From the NCBI RefSeq assembly GCF_008014745.1, contig NZ_VPFD01000033.1:1-57531 (forward strand): 57,531 bases of DNA, written 5' to 3'. This document shows, piece after piece, positions 49,905 to 57,531 of this stretch (position 1 is its first letter; every line of letters begins with the position of its first letter). The stretch comes from Massilia arenae. Its GTDB lineage: Bacteria > Pseudomonadota > Gammaproteobacteria > Burkholderiales > Burkholderiaceae_D. Both the position numbers and the translations under genes were made by a program. Below the pieces are notes generated by a model, which saw only the letters and a list, made by a program, of their open reading frames with translations, made no database searches and was not told where the DNA came from.

Positions 49905-51280
49905 TGCGCTTCTTTCGGGCCCGCCGGCTGCTCGGGCAGGAACCAGTTCAGCAGCAGCGCGCACAGGCCGCCGGTGGCCACGCCCGATTCGAGCACGTTG
50001 CGCACCGCGGCGGGCATATGGGCCAGGAATTCGGGCACCTGGGACACGCCCAGCCCCAGCGCCAGCGATACCGCGATCACCAGCAGCGCGCGGCGGTCGA
50101 GCGTGACGCTGGCCAGGATGTTGATGCCGGCCGCGGCAACGGCGCCGAACATCACCATGGCGGCGCCGCCCAGCACCGGCTCCGGCACCGCCTGGATCAC
50201 GCCCGCGACGGCGGGAAACAGGCCCAGGATCACCAGGAACAGGGCGATCCACATGCCGACGTGACGGCTGGCGATGCCGGTCAACTGGATCACGCCGTTG
50301 TTCTGGGCGAAGATCGAGCTGGGGAAGGTGTTGAAGATGCCGGCCAGCAGGGAGTTGGCGCCGTTGACCAACACGCCGCCCTTGATGCGCTGCATCCACA
50401 GCGGCCCCTCGACCGGCTGGCGCGATACTTTGCTGGTGGCCGTCACGTCGCCGATCGCCTCCAGCGAGGTGACCAGGTAGATCACGATCATCGGGATGAA
50501 CAGCGACCACGAGAAGCCCAGGCCGAAATGGAGGGGCGTGGGCACCTGGAACAGCGGCGCCTCGTGCATGCCGCTGAAGTCGAGGCGCCCCATCCAGCCG
50601 GCCAGCGCGTAGCCGACGGCGAGGGCGATGATGATGGCGGCGCTGCGCATCCAGACCACCGGCACCCGGTTCAGGATCACGATGATGGCCAGCACCACGC
50701 CGGAAAGCAGCAGGTTCTCGCCGTTGGCGAAGCTGCCATTGGCCATGGCCGCATAGCCGCCGCCCATGCTGATCAGGCCGACCTTGATCAGGGTAAGGCC
50801 GATCATCAGCACCACGATGCCGGTGACCAGCGGCGTGATCAGGCGTTTGACGAAGGGCAGCACGCGCGAGACGCCCATTTCGATGAAGGAGCCAGCCACC
50901 ACGACGCCGAAGATCGCCGCCATCACCGCCTCGACCGGCGTGCCCTGCTTGACCATCAGGGCGCCGCCGGCGATCAGCGGGCCGACGAAGTTGAAGCTGG
51001 TGCCCTGCACGATCAGGAGGCCCGCACCGAACGGGCCGAAGCGGCGGCATTGCACGAAGGTGGCGATGCCGGAGATCACCAGCGACATCGAGACGATCAG
51101 GTTGGTGTCGCGGCTCGATACCCCCAGCGCCTGGCAGATCAGGAGGCCCGGCGTGACGATGGGGACGATGATGGCCAGCAGGTGCTGCAGGGCGGCCAGC
51201 ATGCCGAGCAGGGGCGGTGGACGGTCGTCGAGTCCGAGGATCAGTTCCGTGTGAGTCTGCTGGGAGTGCGATGTCGACAT
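49901..51280 (-). CDS. Nucleobase:cation symporter-2 (xanthine/uric acid permease type)
   Basis: The 459-residue inner-membrane transporter has about 14 segments. LGMLAALQHLLAIIVPIVTPGLLICQALG, GAGLLIVQGTSFNFVGPLIAGG, TSLEAIGDVTATSKVS (family Glu and Asp) and INGANSLLAGIFNTFPSSIFAQNNGVIQLTGIASRHVG-type text identify NCS2. QNNGVIQLTG marks the purine branch (xanthine or urate). It is the first gene of a coupled pair with DUF4105. No purine-catabolism genes are near. Confidence 0.9.
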   Translation of the reverse strand: MSTSHSQQTHTELILGLDDRPPPLLGMLAALQHLLAIIVPIVTPGLLICQALGVSSRDTNLIVSMSLVISGIATFVQCRRFGPFGAGLLIVQGTSFNFVGPLIAGGALMVKQGTPVEAVMAAIFGVVVAGSFIEMGVSRVLPFVKRLITPLVTGIVVLMIGLTLIKVGLISMGGGYAAMANGSFANGENLLLSGVVLAIIVILNRVPVVWMRSAAIIIALAVGYALAGWMGRLDFSGMHEAPLFQVPTPLHFGLGFSWSLFIPMIVIYLVTSLEAIGDVTATSKVSRQPVEGPLWMQRIKGGVLVNGANSLLAGIFNTFPSSIFAQNNGVIQLTGIASRHVGMWIALFLVILGLFPAVAGVIQAVPEPVLGGAAMVMFGAVAAAGINILASVTLDRRALLVIAVSLALGLGVSQVPEFLAHMPAAVRNVLESGVATGGLCALLLNWFLPEQPAGPKEAQ

Positions 51281-51303
51281 GGGATGCGGCCGGGCAAAGA
51301 CGC

Positions 51304-51350
51304 GATTCTACAGCCAGACGGGCCGCGGCAGGCGGCCGGCGTGTAGAATC
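51304..51350. promoter_or_regulatory. Overlapping divergent promoters with 9-bp inverted repeat
   Basis: GATTCTACA (51304-51312) and TGTAGAATC (51342-51350) are exact inverted copies. Each contains TAGAAT, a five-of-six match to the -10 box, facing outward to the permease (start 51280) and to the MBL hydrolase (start 51378). The -35 regions overlap in the 29-base middle, so the promoters would compete or share a regulator. Confidence 0.5.
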
Positions 51351-51377
51351 CGGCCTTTCACGGGGAGGGCACAGGAC

Positions 51378-52751
51378 ATGACGGAGTTGACGATATCGAG
51401 GATCCTGCATGCGGGGTATGTCTTCGAATGCGGGGGCAACCGTATCGCCTTCGATACCATCTTCGAGAATCCCTTCAGCCGCAACTGCCACGCCTTCCCC
51501 GACGTGCGCTTCGACCTGGATGCCATCCGGCGCCAGCGTTTTGACGCTGTCTTCATCTCGCACTTCCACGACGACCACTGCTCGCTCGACAGCCTCGACC
51601 TGCTGGAGCGCGCCACGCCGATCTACCTGTATTGCCAGTTCGAGGCGCTGTTCGACATGCTGCGCCAGCTGGGATTCACGAACGTCCATGCGCTGGCGCT
51701 GGACCGCGCGGTCGAGGTGGGCCCGTTCACCGTCATCCCGCGCGAGGCGATGGATATCGACGTCGATTCGATGTTCCAGGTGCGCGCGGCCGGCATGAAC
51801 GTGCTGAACGTGGTCGACTCCTGGATCGACGACGACACGCTGGCCAAGCTGGTCGCGCAGGGACCGTGGGACATGGTGCTGTGGCCGTTCCAGACGATGC
51901 GCGAGCTCGAGGTGCTGGCGCCGTCGCGCCACGCCGCCGCGCCGCCCGGCCTGCCTGAAGAATGGATAGACCAGCTGCGGGCATTGGCGCCGCGCTATAT
52001 CGTGCCAAGCTCCTGCCAGTTCCAGCAGGAGCCGTGGTCCTGGTATAACCGCGCCTTCTTCCCGATCTCCTACGACCGCTTCGGGCAGGAGGTGGGCGCG
52101 GCCTTGCCGGAGGCGCAGGTGGTGCGCCTGAATCCCTCGGTGTCGATGCGGCTCGATGCCGCCGGCCTGCACCCGGCGGCGCCGCTGGACTGGGTCATTC
52201 CGGTGGGCGAGCAGGACGTCGACTACGTCTACGAAGGCAATGCGGCGCCGCCGTCGACTGGCGAGATCGCCCGCCATTTCGCACCCCTGACGCCGGAGGA
52301 ACAGGCAATCGTGACGGATTACTGCCTGCACGGGCTGGCCGAACGCTACGGCGCGACCGAGGCAGGCTCGGACTACTTCGAGCGGCCGCGCATCTGGCGC
52401 CTGTCGGTGTTCGACCACGCGGGCGAGGCGCGCGACTATCGCTACCGCCTCGACGGTGAGCGCGCGGCCCTGCTTGACCCTGATGCTGATGCTGATGCTG
52501 ATGCCGATGCCGGCCCGCTCGGCTGGACTACGGAGGTGCCGGCCGCCAAGCTGCATGCGGCGCTGACGCTCGGAGAATCGCTGACCTCGATGTATGTGCG
52601 CATCAACGGCGCCGTATTCGATCCCGGGACCGAGCAAGCGCTGCAAGACGCCGAGTTGGTCGACGACCCCTTGATCCGCTGCCTGTTCGGCGACACCTTC
52701 GGCGCCTATCAGGCGGCCCAGCTGCGCCGCCTGCTGGCGCGCCCCTACTGA
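51378..52751 (+). CDS. Metallo-beta-lactamase-fold hydrolase
   Basis: The 457-residue soluble protein has the MBL metal motif SHFHDDH (61-67) after FDAVFI and a following Asp-bearing VVDSWIDDD. The first half (about 1-230) is the MBL fold of the UlaG/RomA-like kind. The second half (about 240-457) is not recognised and carries a hexanucleotide-coded DADADADADAG linker at about 369-379. ATG 51378 is preferred, with AGGGCACAGG upstream. The substrate is unknown. Its stop overlaps that of the SYLF gene. Confidence 0.78.
   Translation: MTELTISRILHAGYVFECGGNRIAFDTIFENPFSRNCHAFPDVRFDLDAIRRQRFDAVFISHFHDDHCSLDSLDLLERATPIYLYCQFEALFDMLRQLGFTNVHALALDRAVEVGPFTVIPREAMDIDVDSMFQVRAAGMNVLNVVDSWIDDDTLAKLVAQGPWDMVLWPFQTMRELEVLAPSRHAAAPPGLPEEWIDQLRALAPRYIVPSSCQFQQEPWSWYNRAFFPISYDRFGQEVGAALPEAQVVRLNPSVSMRLDAAGLHPAAPLDWVIPVGEQDVDYVYEGNAAPPSTGEIARHFAPLTPEEQAIVTDYCLHGLAERYGATEAGSDYFERPRIWRLSVFDHAGEARDYRYRLDGERAALLDPDADADADADAGPLGWTTEVPAAKLHAALTLGESLTSMYVRINGAVFDPGTEQALQDAELVDDPLIRCLFGDTFGAYQAAQLRRLLARPY
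52482..52511 (+). repeat. (GATGCY)5 hexanucleotide repeat
   Basis: Five six-base units, the first three identical, code for a DADADADADA linker in the MBL protein. Copy-number change keeps the frame and alters linker length. Confidence 0.85.
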
Positions 52752-53449
52752 TCGCCAGCGTCGCCGTTGACCGCGCCGGACGCGACTCGGGCCAGCGTCT
52801 GGCCTTGGGGATTGCTGACGCTGCGTGTGACCAGGATCTCGACCGGCGTCGCCCCCGCGCCGTAATAGGCATGGTTGCGGCCGTCGTCGACCGAGATCAC
52901 GGTGCCATCCAGGTTCAGGCCGCCGTACAGGCCTTTCGAGCGCGTGTACACCACCATGTCGGCATTGAGCGGCGCGCCGGTGCCGGCGCCGACCGGGCCG
53001 GCGGCGACGCTCACGTCGGCGCCCAGCTTGAACGTGGTCGACAGCAGTGAATTGAGGCCTTTCTCGGTCATCACCAGGGCCACCATCTCGGACGCCTGGG
53101 CGCCGGCCTGCAGCCCGATGGAGCCGGCCGCGATGCGGTAGAAGGCCGGGCCGGCCCAGGCATCGCCCTTGCGCGCGATGAGGACCGCCGAGCCGCCCGA
53201 GCCGCCCACGATGAAGCCGGCCTGCACGATGTCGGGACTGATCAGGACCGCCTTGGCGTGGCCGACGTGTTCGCGGAACCAGCCCATGTCGGGATCGCGC
53301 ACGAAGTTGTTCAGGGTGGCCTGGGCGGCGTCGACCCGGGCCTGGGTCTCGTCGCGGGTGGGCTGGCCGGCGCAGGCGGCCAGCGCCAGCGTGGCGCCCA
53401 GGATGGTCGGCATCAGCAAGCGTCTCGTGTTGCCTGGTTGTGCCTTCAT
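52745..53449 (-). CDS. SYLF-domain lipoprotein (YSC84-like)
   Basis: The 234-residue protein has a lipoprotein signal, TLALAACAG, with Cys at about 26. The mature part is a SYLF/DUF500 domain (about 45-230): GHAKAVLISPDIVQAGFIVGGSGGSAVLIARKG, WAGPAFYRIAAGSIGLQAGAQASEMVALVMTEKGL and GADVSVAAGPVGAGTGAPLNADMVVYTRSKGLYGGLNLDG. SYLF domains bind phosphoinositides in eukaryotes; the bacterial role at the envelope is not known. ATG 53449 gives the signal peptide directly. Confidence 0.88.
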   Translation of the reverse strand: MKAQPGNTRRLLMPTILGATLALAACAGQPTRDETQARVDAAQATLNNFVRDPDMGWFREHVGHAKAVLISPDIVQAGFIVGGSGGSAVLIARKGDAWAGPAFYRIAAGSIGLQAGAQASEMVALVMTEKGLNSLLSTTFKLGADVSVAAGPVGAGTGAPLNADMVVYTRSKGLYGGLNLDGTVISVDDGRNHAYYGAGATPVEILVTRSVSNPQGQTLARVASGAVNGDAGDQ

Positions 53450-53541
53450 GGTGACCTCATAGGGAAGTGGATGGGGGCAATTCGATGCAGGCGCCCGCTG
53501 CGGGCTGTCACAGCCTAACGCCGCCCTCGACACCGGCGCTA

Positions 53542-53586
53542 TTGGACTTTCGTCCAACACGTTTATTCCTTGGGACCATGGTCCAA
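53542..53586. promoter_or_regulatory. Pair of TTGGAC dyads between divergent genes
   Basis: TTGGAC-TTTC-GTCCAA (53542-53557) is perfect. TTGGGACCATGGTCCAA (53570-53586) is near-perfect with the same half-sites. They sit in the 217-base gap between the SYLF gene and the transporter, and look like tandem operators for one dimeric regulator. No regulator gene is adjacent. Confidence 0.45.
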
Positions 53587-53666
53587 TGCCGCCGCGCGCT
53601 CGCCGCGGCTAACATCGGTGGACGGTCGGCGCGCTGGTGGACGGGTGGCGGCTGGGGAGACCATAC

Positions 53667-54524
53667 ATGGACATGTTGCACGAACTGGTGGCGCTGGCAC
53701 TGCACGGGAGCCTGCTGCTGCTGGCGCTGAGCATCGGCCTGGACATCGCCAGGGGTGACGGCCTGTACGTGCTGCGCCGTCCGCGCTTGCTGCTGCGCGC
53801 GCTGCTGGCGGTGGTGGTCGTGGTGCCGCTGGTGGCGGCGCTGCTGGTAGCGCTGCTGCCGCTGAAGGAATCGGTCGAGATCGCGATCGTGCTGATGGCG
53901 GTGTCGCCCCTGCCGCCGGTCGCACTGCCCAGGGAAATCCGGTCTGGCGGGCGCAAGCCCTACGCCTATGGCCTGCTGGTGGCGGTCGGCGTGCTGTCGA
54001 TCGTGACGGTGCCGGCGGCAGTGGCGATCCTGGCCTGGCTGTTCGACGCCCGTGCCTCGGTGTCGCCGCTGGCAGTGGCGCAACTGGTGTTCGTCTCGCT
54101 GTTCGTGCCGCTGGGGTTGGGCCTGGGCCTGCGCGCGCTGGCGCCCGGCCCGGCGGCGCACGCCGCGCCGGTGGTCGGCAATGTCGCCGTCGGCTTGCTG
54201 GCGCTGGCCTGCCTGCCGGTGCTGGTGACATCGGCGCCCGAACTGGCGCGCCTGGTTGGCGACGGTACGGTGCTGGTGATCCTGGCCGTGGTGCTGGCGG
54301 GCCTGGTGGCCGGTCACCTGCTGGGAGGGCCGGAGCCGCACGACCGGGTCGCGCTGGCGCTGTCGAGCGCGACGCGCCATCCCGGCATTGCGATGCTGGT
54401 CGCCAGCGCCAACTCGCTGGGCGACGAGGTGCGGGCGACGGTCCTGCTGTTCGTTATCGTCGGCCTGATGGCGGCCGTCCCCTATCAACTATGGCTGCGG
54501 CGGCACATGCTGGTGCCGCGCTGA
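53667..54524 (+). CDS. Bile acid:sodium symporter-like (BASS) transporter
   Basis: The 285-residue inner-membrane protein has about nine helices. LALSIGLDIARGD, VSPLPPVALPREIRSGGRKPYAYGLLVAVGVLSIV and LSSATRHPGIAMLVASAN recall the BASS/SBF family crossing helices. The usual Na-site residues cannot be judged by eye, so the substrate (organic acid, sterol-type or other) is open. GGGGAGA lies before ATG 53667. The next gene starts 10 bases later, so they form an operon. Confidence 0.7.
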   Translation: MDMLHELVALALHGSLLLLALSIGLDIARGDGLYVLRRPRLLLRALLAVVVVVPLVAALLVALLPLKESVEIAIVLMAVSPLPPVALPREIRSGGRKPYAYGLLVAVGVLSIVTVPAAVAILAWLFDARASVSPLAVAQLVFVSLFVPLGLGLGLRALAPGPAAHAAPVVGNVAVGLLALACLPVLVTSAPELARLVGDGTVLVILAVVLAGLVAGHLLGGPEPHDRVALALSSATRHPGIAMLVASANSLGDEVRATVLLFVIVGLMAAVPYQLWLRRHMLVPR

Positions 54525-54534
54525 GGAGACGACG

Positions 54535-55479
54535 ATGATACCGGTGCTGCCATCCTGGACCGACGGCCCCGCGCGCGGCGAGATCGTCGACTTCGTGCGG
54601 CGCGTGACCGACGAAGACTCCAGCGCCCACGTGCCGCCGGCGGGCCGGATCGCCGTGTTCGACAACGACGGCACGCTGTGGTGCGAAAAGCCCGGCCCGA
54701 TCCAGTCCGAATTCCTGTTCCGCCAGCTGGCGCGCATGGCCGGGCGCGAGCCAAAGCTGGCCGAGCGCCAGCCGTGGAAGGCGGTGGTGGAACGCGACTA
54801 CGCCTGGCTGGGCGCCGCGATCGAGAAGCACTACCGGGGCGACGACGCCGACCTGCATTCGATGGTGGATGGCCTGCTGCAGTGCTATGTGGGCCTCACG
54901 ACAGACGCGTTCGCGCGCGCGGCGGGCGACTTCCTGCGCAGCGGCCGCCATCCGCAACTCGGCCGTCCCTATCTTGCCTGCACCTATGCGCCGATGACCG
55001 AGCTGCTGCGCTACCTGGCCGGCCACGGCTTCACCAACTGCATCGCCAGCGGCGGCACGCGCGACTTCATGCGCACCGTGACCGAGGAGGTGTACGGGAT
55101 CCCGCCCGAGAACGTGGTCGGCAGCTCGGTCGCGCTCGAGTACCGCGAGGACGTGGGCGATATCGTCCATACCGCCGCGGTCGAGGTGTTCGACGACGGG
55201 CCGATGAAGCCGGTGCGCATCTGGAGCCGGCTCGGACGGCGACCCATCTTCGCCGCCGGGAACGCCAACGGCGATATCCAGATGCTCGATTATTGCGCGC
55301 GCGGACCGGGCGCGTCGATGTGCCTGCTGATCCATCACGACGATGCCGAGCGCGAATACGCCTACACCGGAGGCGCCGAGGAAGCCTTGATGCGCGCGGC
55401 GCGCGATGGCTGGACCGTGGCCGGCATGGCAGGCGCCTGGCGCACCGTGTTTGCGCCGGCCGCGGGAGCGCTGCAATGA
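54535..55479 (+). CDS. HAD-superfamily phosphatase
   Basis: The 314-residue soluble protein has motif I VFDNDGTLW with nucleophile Asp43 and acid Asp45. Motif II is NCIASGGTRDFMRTV, and motif IV AAGNANGDIQMLDY. It belongs to the serine-phosphatase-like HAD group (about 314 residues with a long cap between motifs I and II). The substrate is unknown. It follows the transporter by 10 bases and overlaps the next gene by ATGA. Confidence 0.87.
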   Translation: MIPVLPSWTDGPARGEIVDFVRRVTDEDSSAHVPPAGRIAVFDNDGTLWCEKPGPIQSEFLFRQLARMAGREPKLAERQPWKAVVERDYAWLGAAIEKHYRGDDADLHSMVDGLLQCYVGLTTDAFARAAGDFLRSGRHPQLGRPYLACTYAPMTELLRYLAGHGFTNCIASGGTRDFMRTVTEEVYGIPPENVVGSSVALEYREDVGDIVHTAAVEVFDDGPMKPVRIWSRLGRRPIFAAGNANGDIQMLDYCARGPGASMCLLIHHDDAEREYAYTGGAEEALMRAARDGWTVAGMAGAWRTVFAPAAGALQ

Positions 55480-57531
55480 GGCCCGGCGCGCTTCTGTTGC
55501 TGGCGGTGGTGCTGGCAGCCGGCGTGTCGTGCGCTGCGCAAGGCCCGCAGGAAAATCTACAGGAAAACCCGCAGGCGCTCCAGGGCGATGCCACGCCGGA
55601 AGCCGCGCCCTGGCCGCGCCAGGTGCGCGCTGGCGCCACCACCCTGACCATGTACCAGCCCCAGCTCGACGCCTGGGATGGCGCGCGGCTGCAGGCGCGC
55701 GCCGCCGTCGGCGCCAGCGCCGGCAAGCCGCCGCGCACCCGCTATGGCGTTGTCACGCTGGAGGCCGATACCCAGGTCGACAAGGTTACCCGCAGCGTGA
55801 CCCTGGTCAGGGCCCGTATCGTGCAGTCAGAGTTTCCCTCCGCCTCCGCCGCCGACAAGAGCGCATGGGAGGCGGCAATCCGCGCCGAACTCGAAGGCCG
55901 TTCACGCACGATTGAACTCGATCGCCTGGAGGCAGACCTGGAGGTGCTCGGTGCTGGCCGCGCGGGCGCCCGGCAGGCGCTGCGCAACACGCCCCCGCGC
56001 TTCGTATTTTCCACCGTGCCGGCGCTCCTGGTGAGCATCGACGGCGCGCCGGTCTACCGCCGCCTGGCCGAGTCGCCGCTCGAGCGCGTGATCAACACCC
56101 GTCCGCTGCTGCTGCGCGACGCGCGCGGCGTGCACTACCTCAAGATCTTCGACGGCTGGATGAGCGCGCCGGCCCTGGACGGCCGTTGGAGCGTGCTGGC
56201 CGCGCCCGGCGCCGACCTCGAACGGGCCTGGCGCCAGGTGTCGGACGCGCACCTGGCCGATCCGCTCACCGGCCAGGCGGGGCCGGACGATCCGGCGCCG
56301 CGCCTGGCCGCCGGGGCGCCGGCGATTTACGTCGCCACCGCGCCGACCGAGCTGGTGGTGACCGACGGCGCCCCGAGCTACGTCCCGATCGCCGGCACCC
56401 GCCTGCTGTATGTCGACAACACCACCGGCAATATGTTCAAGTCGACAAGCGACAACCGCAGCTATGTGCTGGCCTCGGGCCGCTGGTTCCGCGCCGCCGA
56501 CGAGGGCGGTCCCTGGGAGTACGTGGCGCCATCCGCGCTGCCGCCCGATTTCGCGGCGATTCCGGACGACAGCCCCAAGGAAAACGTGAAGGCCTCGGTG
56601 GCCGGCACCGCCCAGGCGCGCGAGGCGGCGATCGCGGCGGCCATTCCGCAGACGGCGACGGTGCAGGTCGCGCAGACCACCTTGCCGGCGCCGGTGTTCG
56701 ACGGCGCGCCCCAGTTCAGGCCGATCGCCGGGACCTCGCTGCGCTACATCGTCAATACCGCCACCACCATCATCGAGGCCGGGCCGGCCAGCTACTACGC
56801 GGTGCAGGACGGCGTCTGGTTCAGCGCCAGCGCGCCCGCCGGTCCCTACCGGGTGGCCACCAGCGTGCCGGCGGAGATCTATGCGATTCCGCCCGAGTCG
56901 CCGCTGTACTTCGTGACCGCGGTGCGCATCTATGGCGTCGAGGACGGCAGCGTGACGGTCGGCTATACCCCGGCCTACCAGGGCACGCTGGTCGATCCCG
57001 GCAGCGGGGTCGTGGTCTATGGCACCGGCTATGCCTACCAGCCCTGGATGGGCAGCTACTGGTATGGCACGCCCGTCACCTATGGCTATGGCACGTCGGT
57101 GGCCTACACGCCCTGGACCGGCTGGGCGGTGGCCTTCGGCCTGGGCTGGGCCTGGGGCGCGGCCACCTCGTCCTGCGGCTGGGGCTGGGGCGCCTATCCC
57201 TACTGGGGCGCCTGGGCCGCGCCGGCATGGGGAGGCGCGGCCTATGGCGCCCGCGGCGGCGCCGTCGCCTGGGGGGCGCGTGGCTGGGCCGGCTACACGG
57301 GCAATATCTATTCGCAGTGGGGCAATCGCGCCAGCGTGGGCCGCGCCGCGGGCGGCTTCGATGCCTGGAGCGGCAACGCCTGGGCCAGCCGGGTCGGTTC
57401 TTCGTATAACTCGCGCACCGGCGTGGCGTCCGCCGGCCAGCGCAGCGCGGTGCGCAATGTCTACACCGGTGAGTTCGCGGCCGGCGCGCGCGGCGCGGCC
57501 CCGGGGCCGCGCGGCGCGGTGGCCGCTGGCC
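55476..57531 (+). CDS. Exported Trp/Gly/Tyr-rich protein, partial
   Basis: The frame is open from ATG 55476 to the window end (685 codons and no stop), so the C-terminus is missing. A signal peptide (LLLLAVVLAAGVSCAAQ) is followed by a beta-rich part in which a unit of about 80 residues occurs twice (IAGTRLLYVDNTTGNMF...YVLASGRWFRA and IAGTSLRYIVNTATTII...YAVQDGVWFSA). A tail of Gly, Trp, Tyr and Ala repeats (WGWGAYPYWGAWAAPAWGG) follows. Similar proteins have been labelled carbohydrate-binding family V/XII, by recollection. It may be a surface or matrix protein. It is third in the operon with the transporter and phosphatase. Confidence 0.75.
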   Translation, partial: MRPGALLLLAVVLAAGVSCAAQGPQENLQENPQALQGDATPEAAPWPRQVRAGATTLTMYQPQLDAWDGARLQARAAVGASAGKPPRTRYGVVTLEADTQVDKVTRSVTLVRARIVQSEFPSASAADKSAWEAAIRAELEGRSRTIELDRLEADLEVLGAGRAGARQALRNTPPRFVFSTVPALLVSIDGAPVYRRLAESPLERVINTRPLLLRDARGVHYLKIFDGWMSAPALDGRWSVLAAPGADLERAWRQVSDAHLADPLTGQAGPDDPAPRLAAGAPAIYVATAPTELVVTDGAPSYVPIAGTRLLYVDNTTGNMFKSTSDNRSYVLASGRWFRAADEGGPWEYVAPSALPPDFAAIPDDSPKENVKASVAGTAQAREAAIAAAIPQTATVQVAQTTLPAPVFDGAPQFRPIAGTSLRYIVNTATTIIEAGPASYYAVQDGVWFSASAPAGPYRVATSVPAEIYAIPPESPLYFVTAVRIYGVEDGSVTVGYTPAYQGTLVDPGSGVVVYGTGYAYQPWMGSYWYGTPVTYGYGTSVAYTPWTGWAVAFGLGWAWGAATSSCGWGWGAYPYWGAWAAPAWGGAAYGARGGAVAWGARGWAGYTGNIYSQWGNRASVGRAAGGFDAWSGNAWASRVGSSYNSRTGVASAGQRSAVRNVYTGEFAAGARGAAPGPRGAVAAG

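Noticed and set aside
48858..52646. Very long minus-strand frame extending upstream of the DUF4105 gene
   Set aside because: Only the part from 49904 to 48858 codes for a recognisable protein. The upstream part is antisense to the MBL gene and in the wrong frame over the permease.

Overview
The window is about 57.5 kb of GC-rich DNA. It carries several TonB-dependent receptors, many overlapping ATGA/GTGA gene junctions, PPK2, HtpX, and SsuD/SsuABC-type sulfur genes. The base composition and protein style fit a betaproteobacterium of the Oxalobacteraceae (Massilia/Janthinobacterium-like). That assignment is inference from gene content, because no rRNA or species marker is present. No tRNA, rRNA, CRISPR array, transposase or prophage gene was seen.

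Layout. (1) 1-5300: a two-way terminator, a large sugar-type TonB receptor, an ankyrin-like protein, a 66-residue small protein and a GntR/FCD regulator. (2) 5301-9973: a three-gene periplasmic membrane dehydrogenase (Tat-exported small subunit, GMC flavoprotein, triheme cytochrome c). Two FCD-type operator palindromes precede it, and a perfect 33-bp inverted repeat closes it. (3) 9989-26086: a 16-kb organosulfur block. It is built round a sigma-54 activator that lacks a sensor domain (SfnR-like). It holds three DszB-desulfinase-like proteins without signal peptides, a nitroreductase, two SsuD-type flavin monooxygenases, a TonB receptor, a class II aldolase-like protein and an SsuABC-type importer with an MFS gene in the same operon. 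I find sigma-54 (-24/-12) promoters in front of nearly every transcription unit, so the block reads as one regulon. (4) 26236-39726: an amino-sugar glycan locus with a NagX-like membrane protein, a TonB receptor, a sugar porter with a large periplasmic insertion, two orphan sugar-binding proteins, a GH20 hexosaminidase, and a GltR/GtrS-like two-component system translationally coupled to the second binding protein. (5) 39755-42820: a methyltransferase and phytanoyl-CoA dioxygenase-like pair, then PPK2. (6) 42821-46185: an AraC remnant, a small exported protein, a TerC-CBS-CorC fusion and HtpX. (7) 46191-57531: three orphan Tad-type pseudopilin genes, a DUF4105 protein coupled to a nucleobase permease, an MBL-fold hydrolase, a SYLF lipoprotein, a BASS-type transporter, a HAD phosphatase and a Trp/Gly/Tyr-rich exported protein cut by the window end.

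How the genes work together. Region 3 looks like a sulfur-scavenging system: the TonB receptor and ABC importer bring in an organosulfur compound, flavin monooxygenases oxidise it, and DszB-like enzymes release sulfite, all under one sigma-54 activator. Region 4 looks like outer-membrane uptake, periplasmic GH20 hydrolysis and MFS import of amino sugars. Its binding proteins have no ABC permease nearby and may instead feed the sensor kinase. TGTAA-N5-TGTAA repeats in front of the first two genes are candidate sites for its OmpR-type regulator. Both systems are reconstructed from sequence only, and their substrates are not known.
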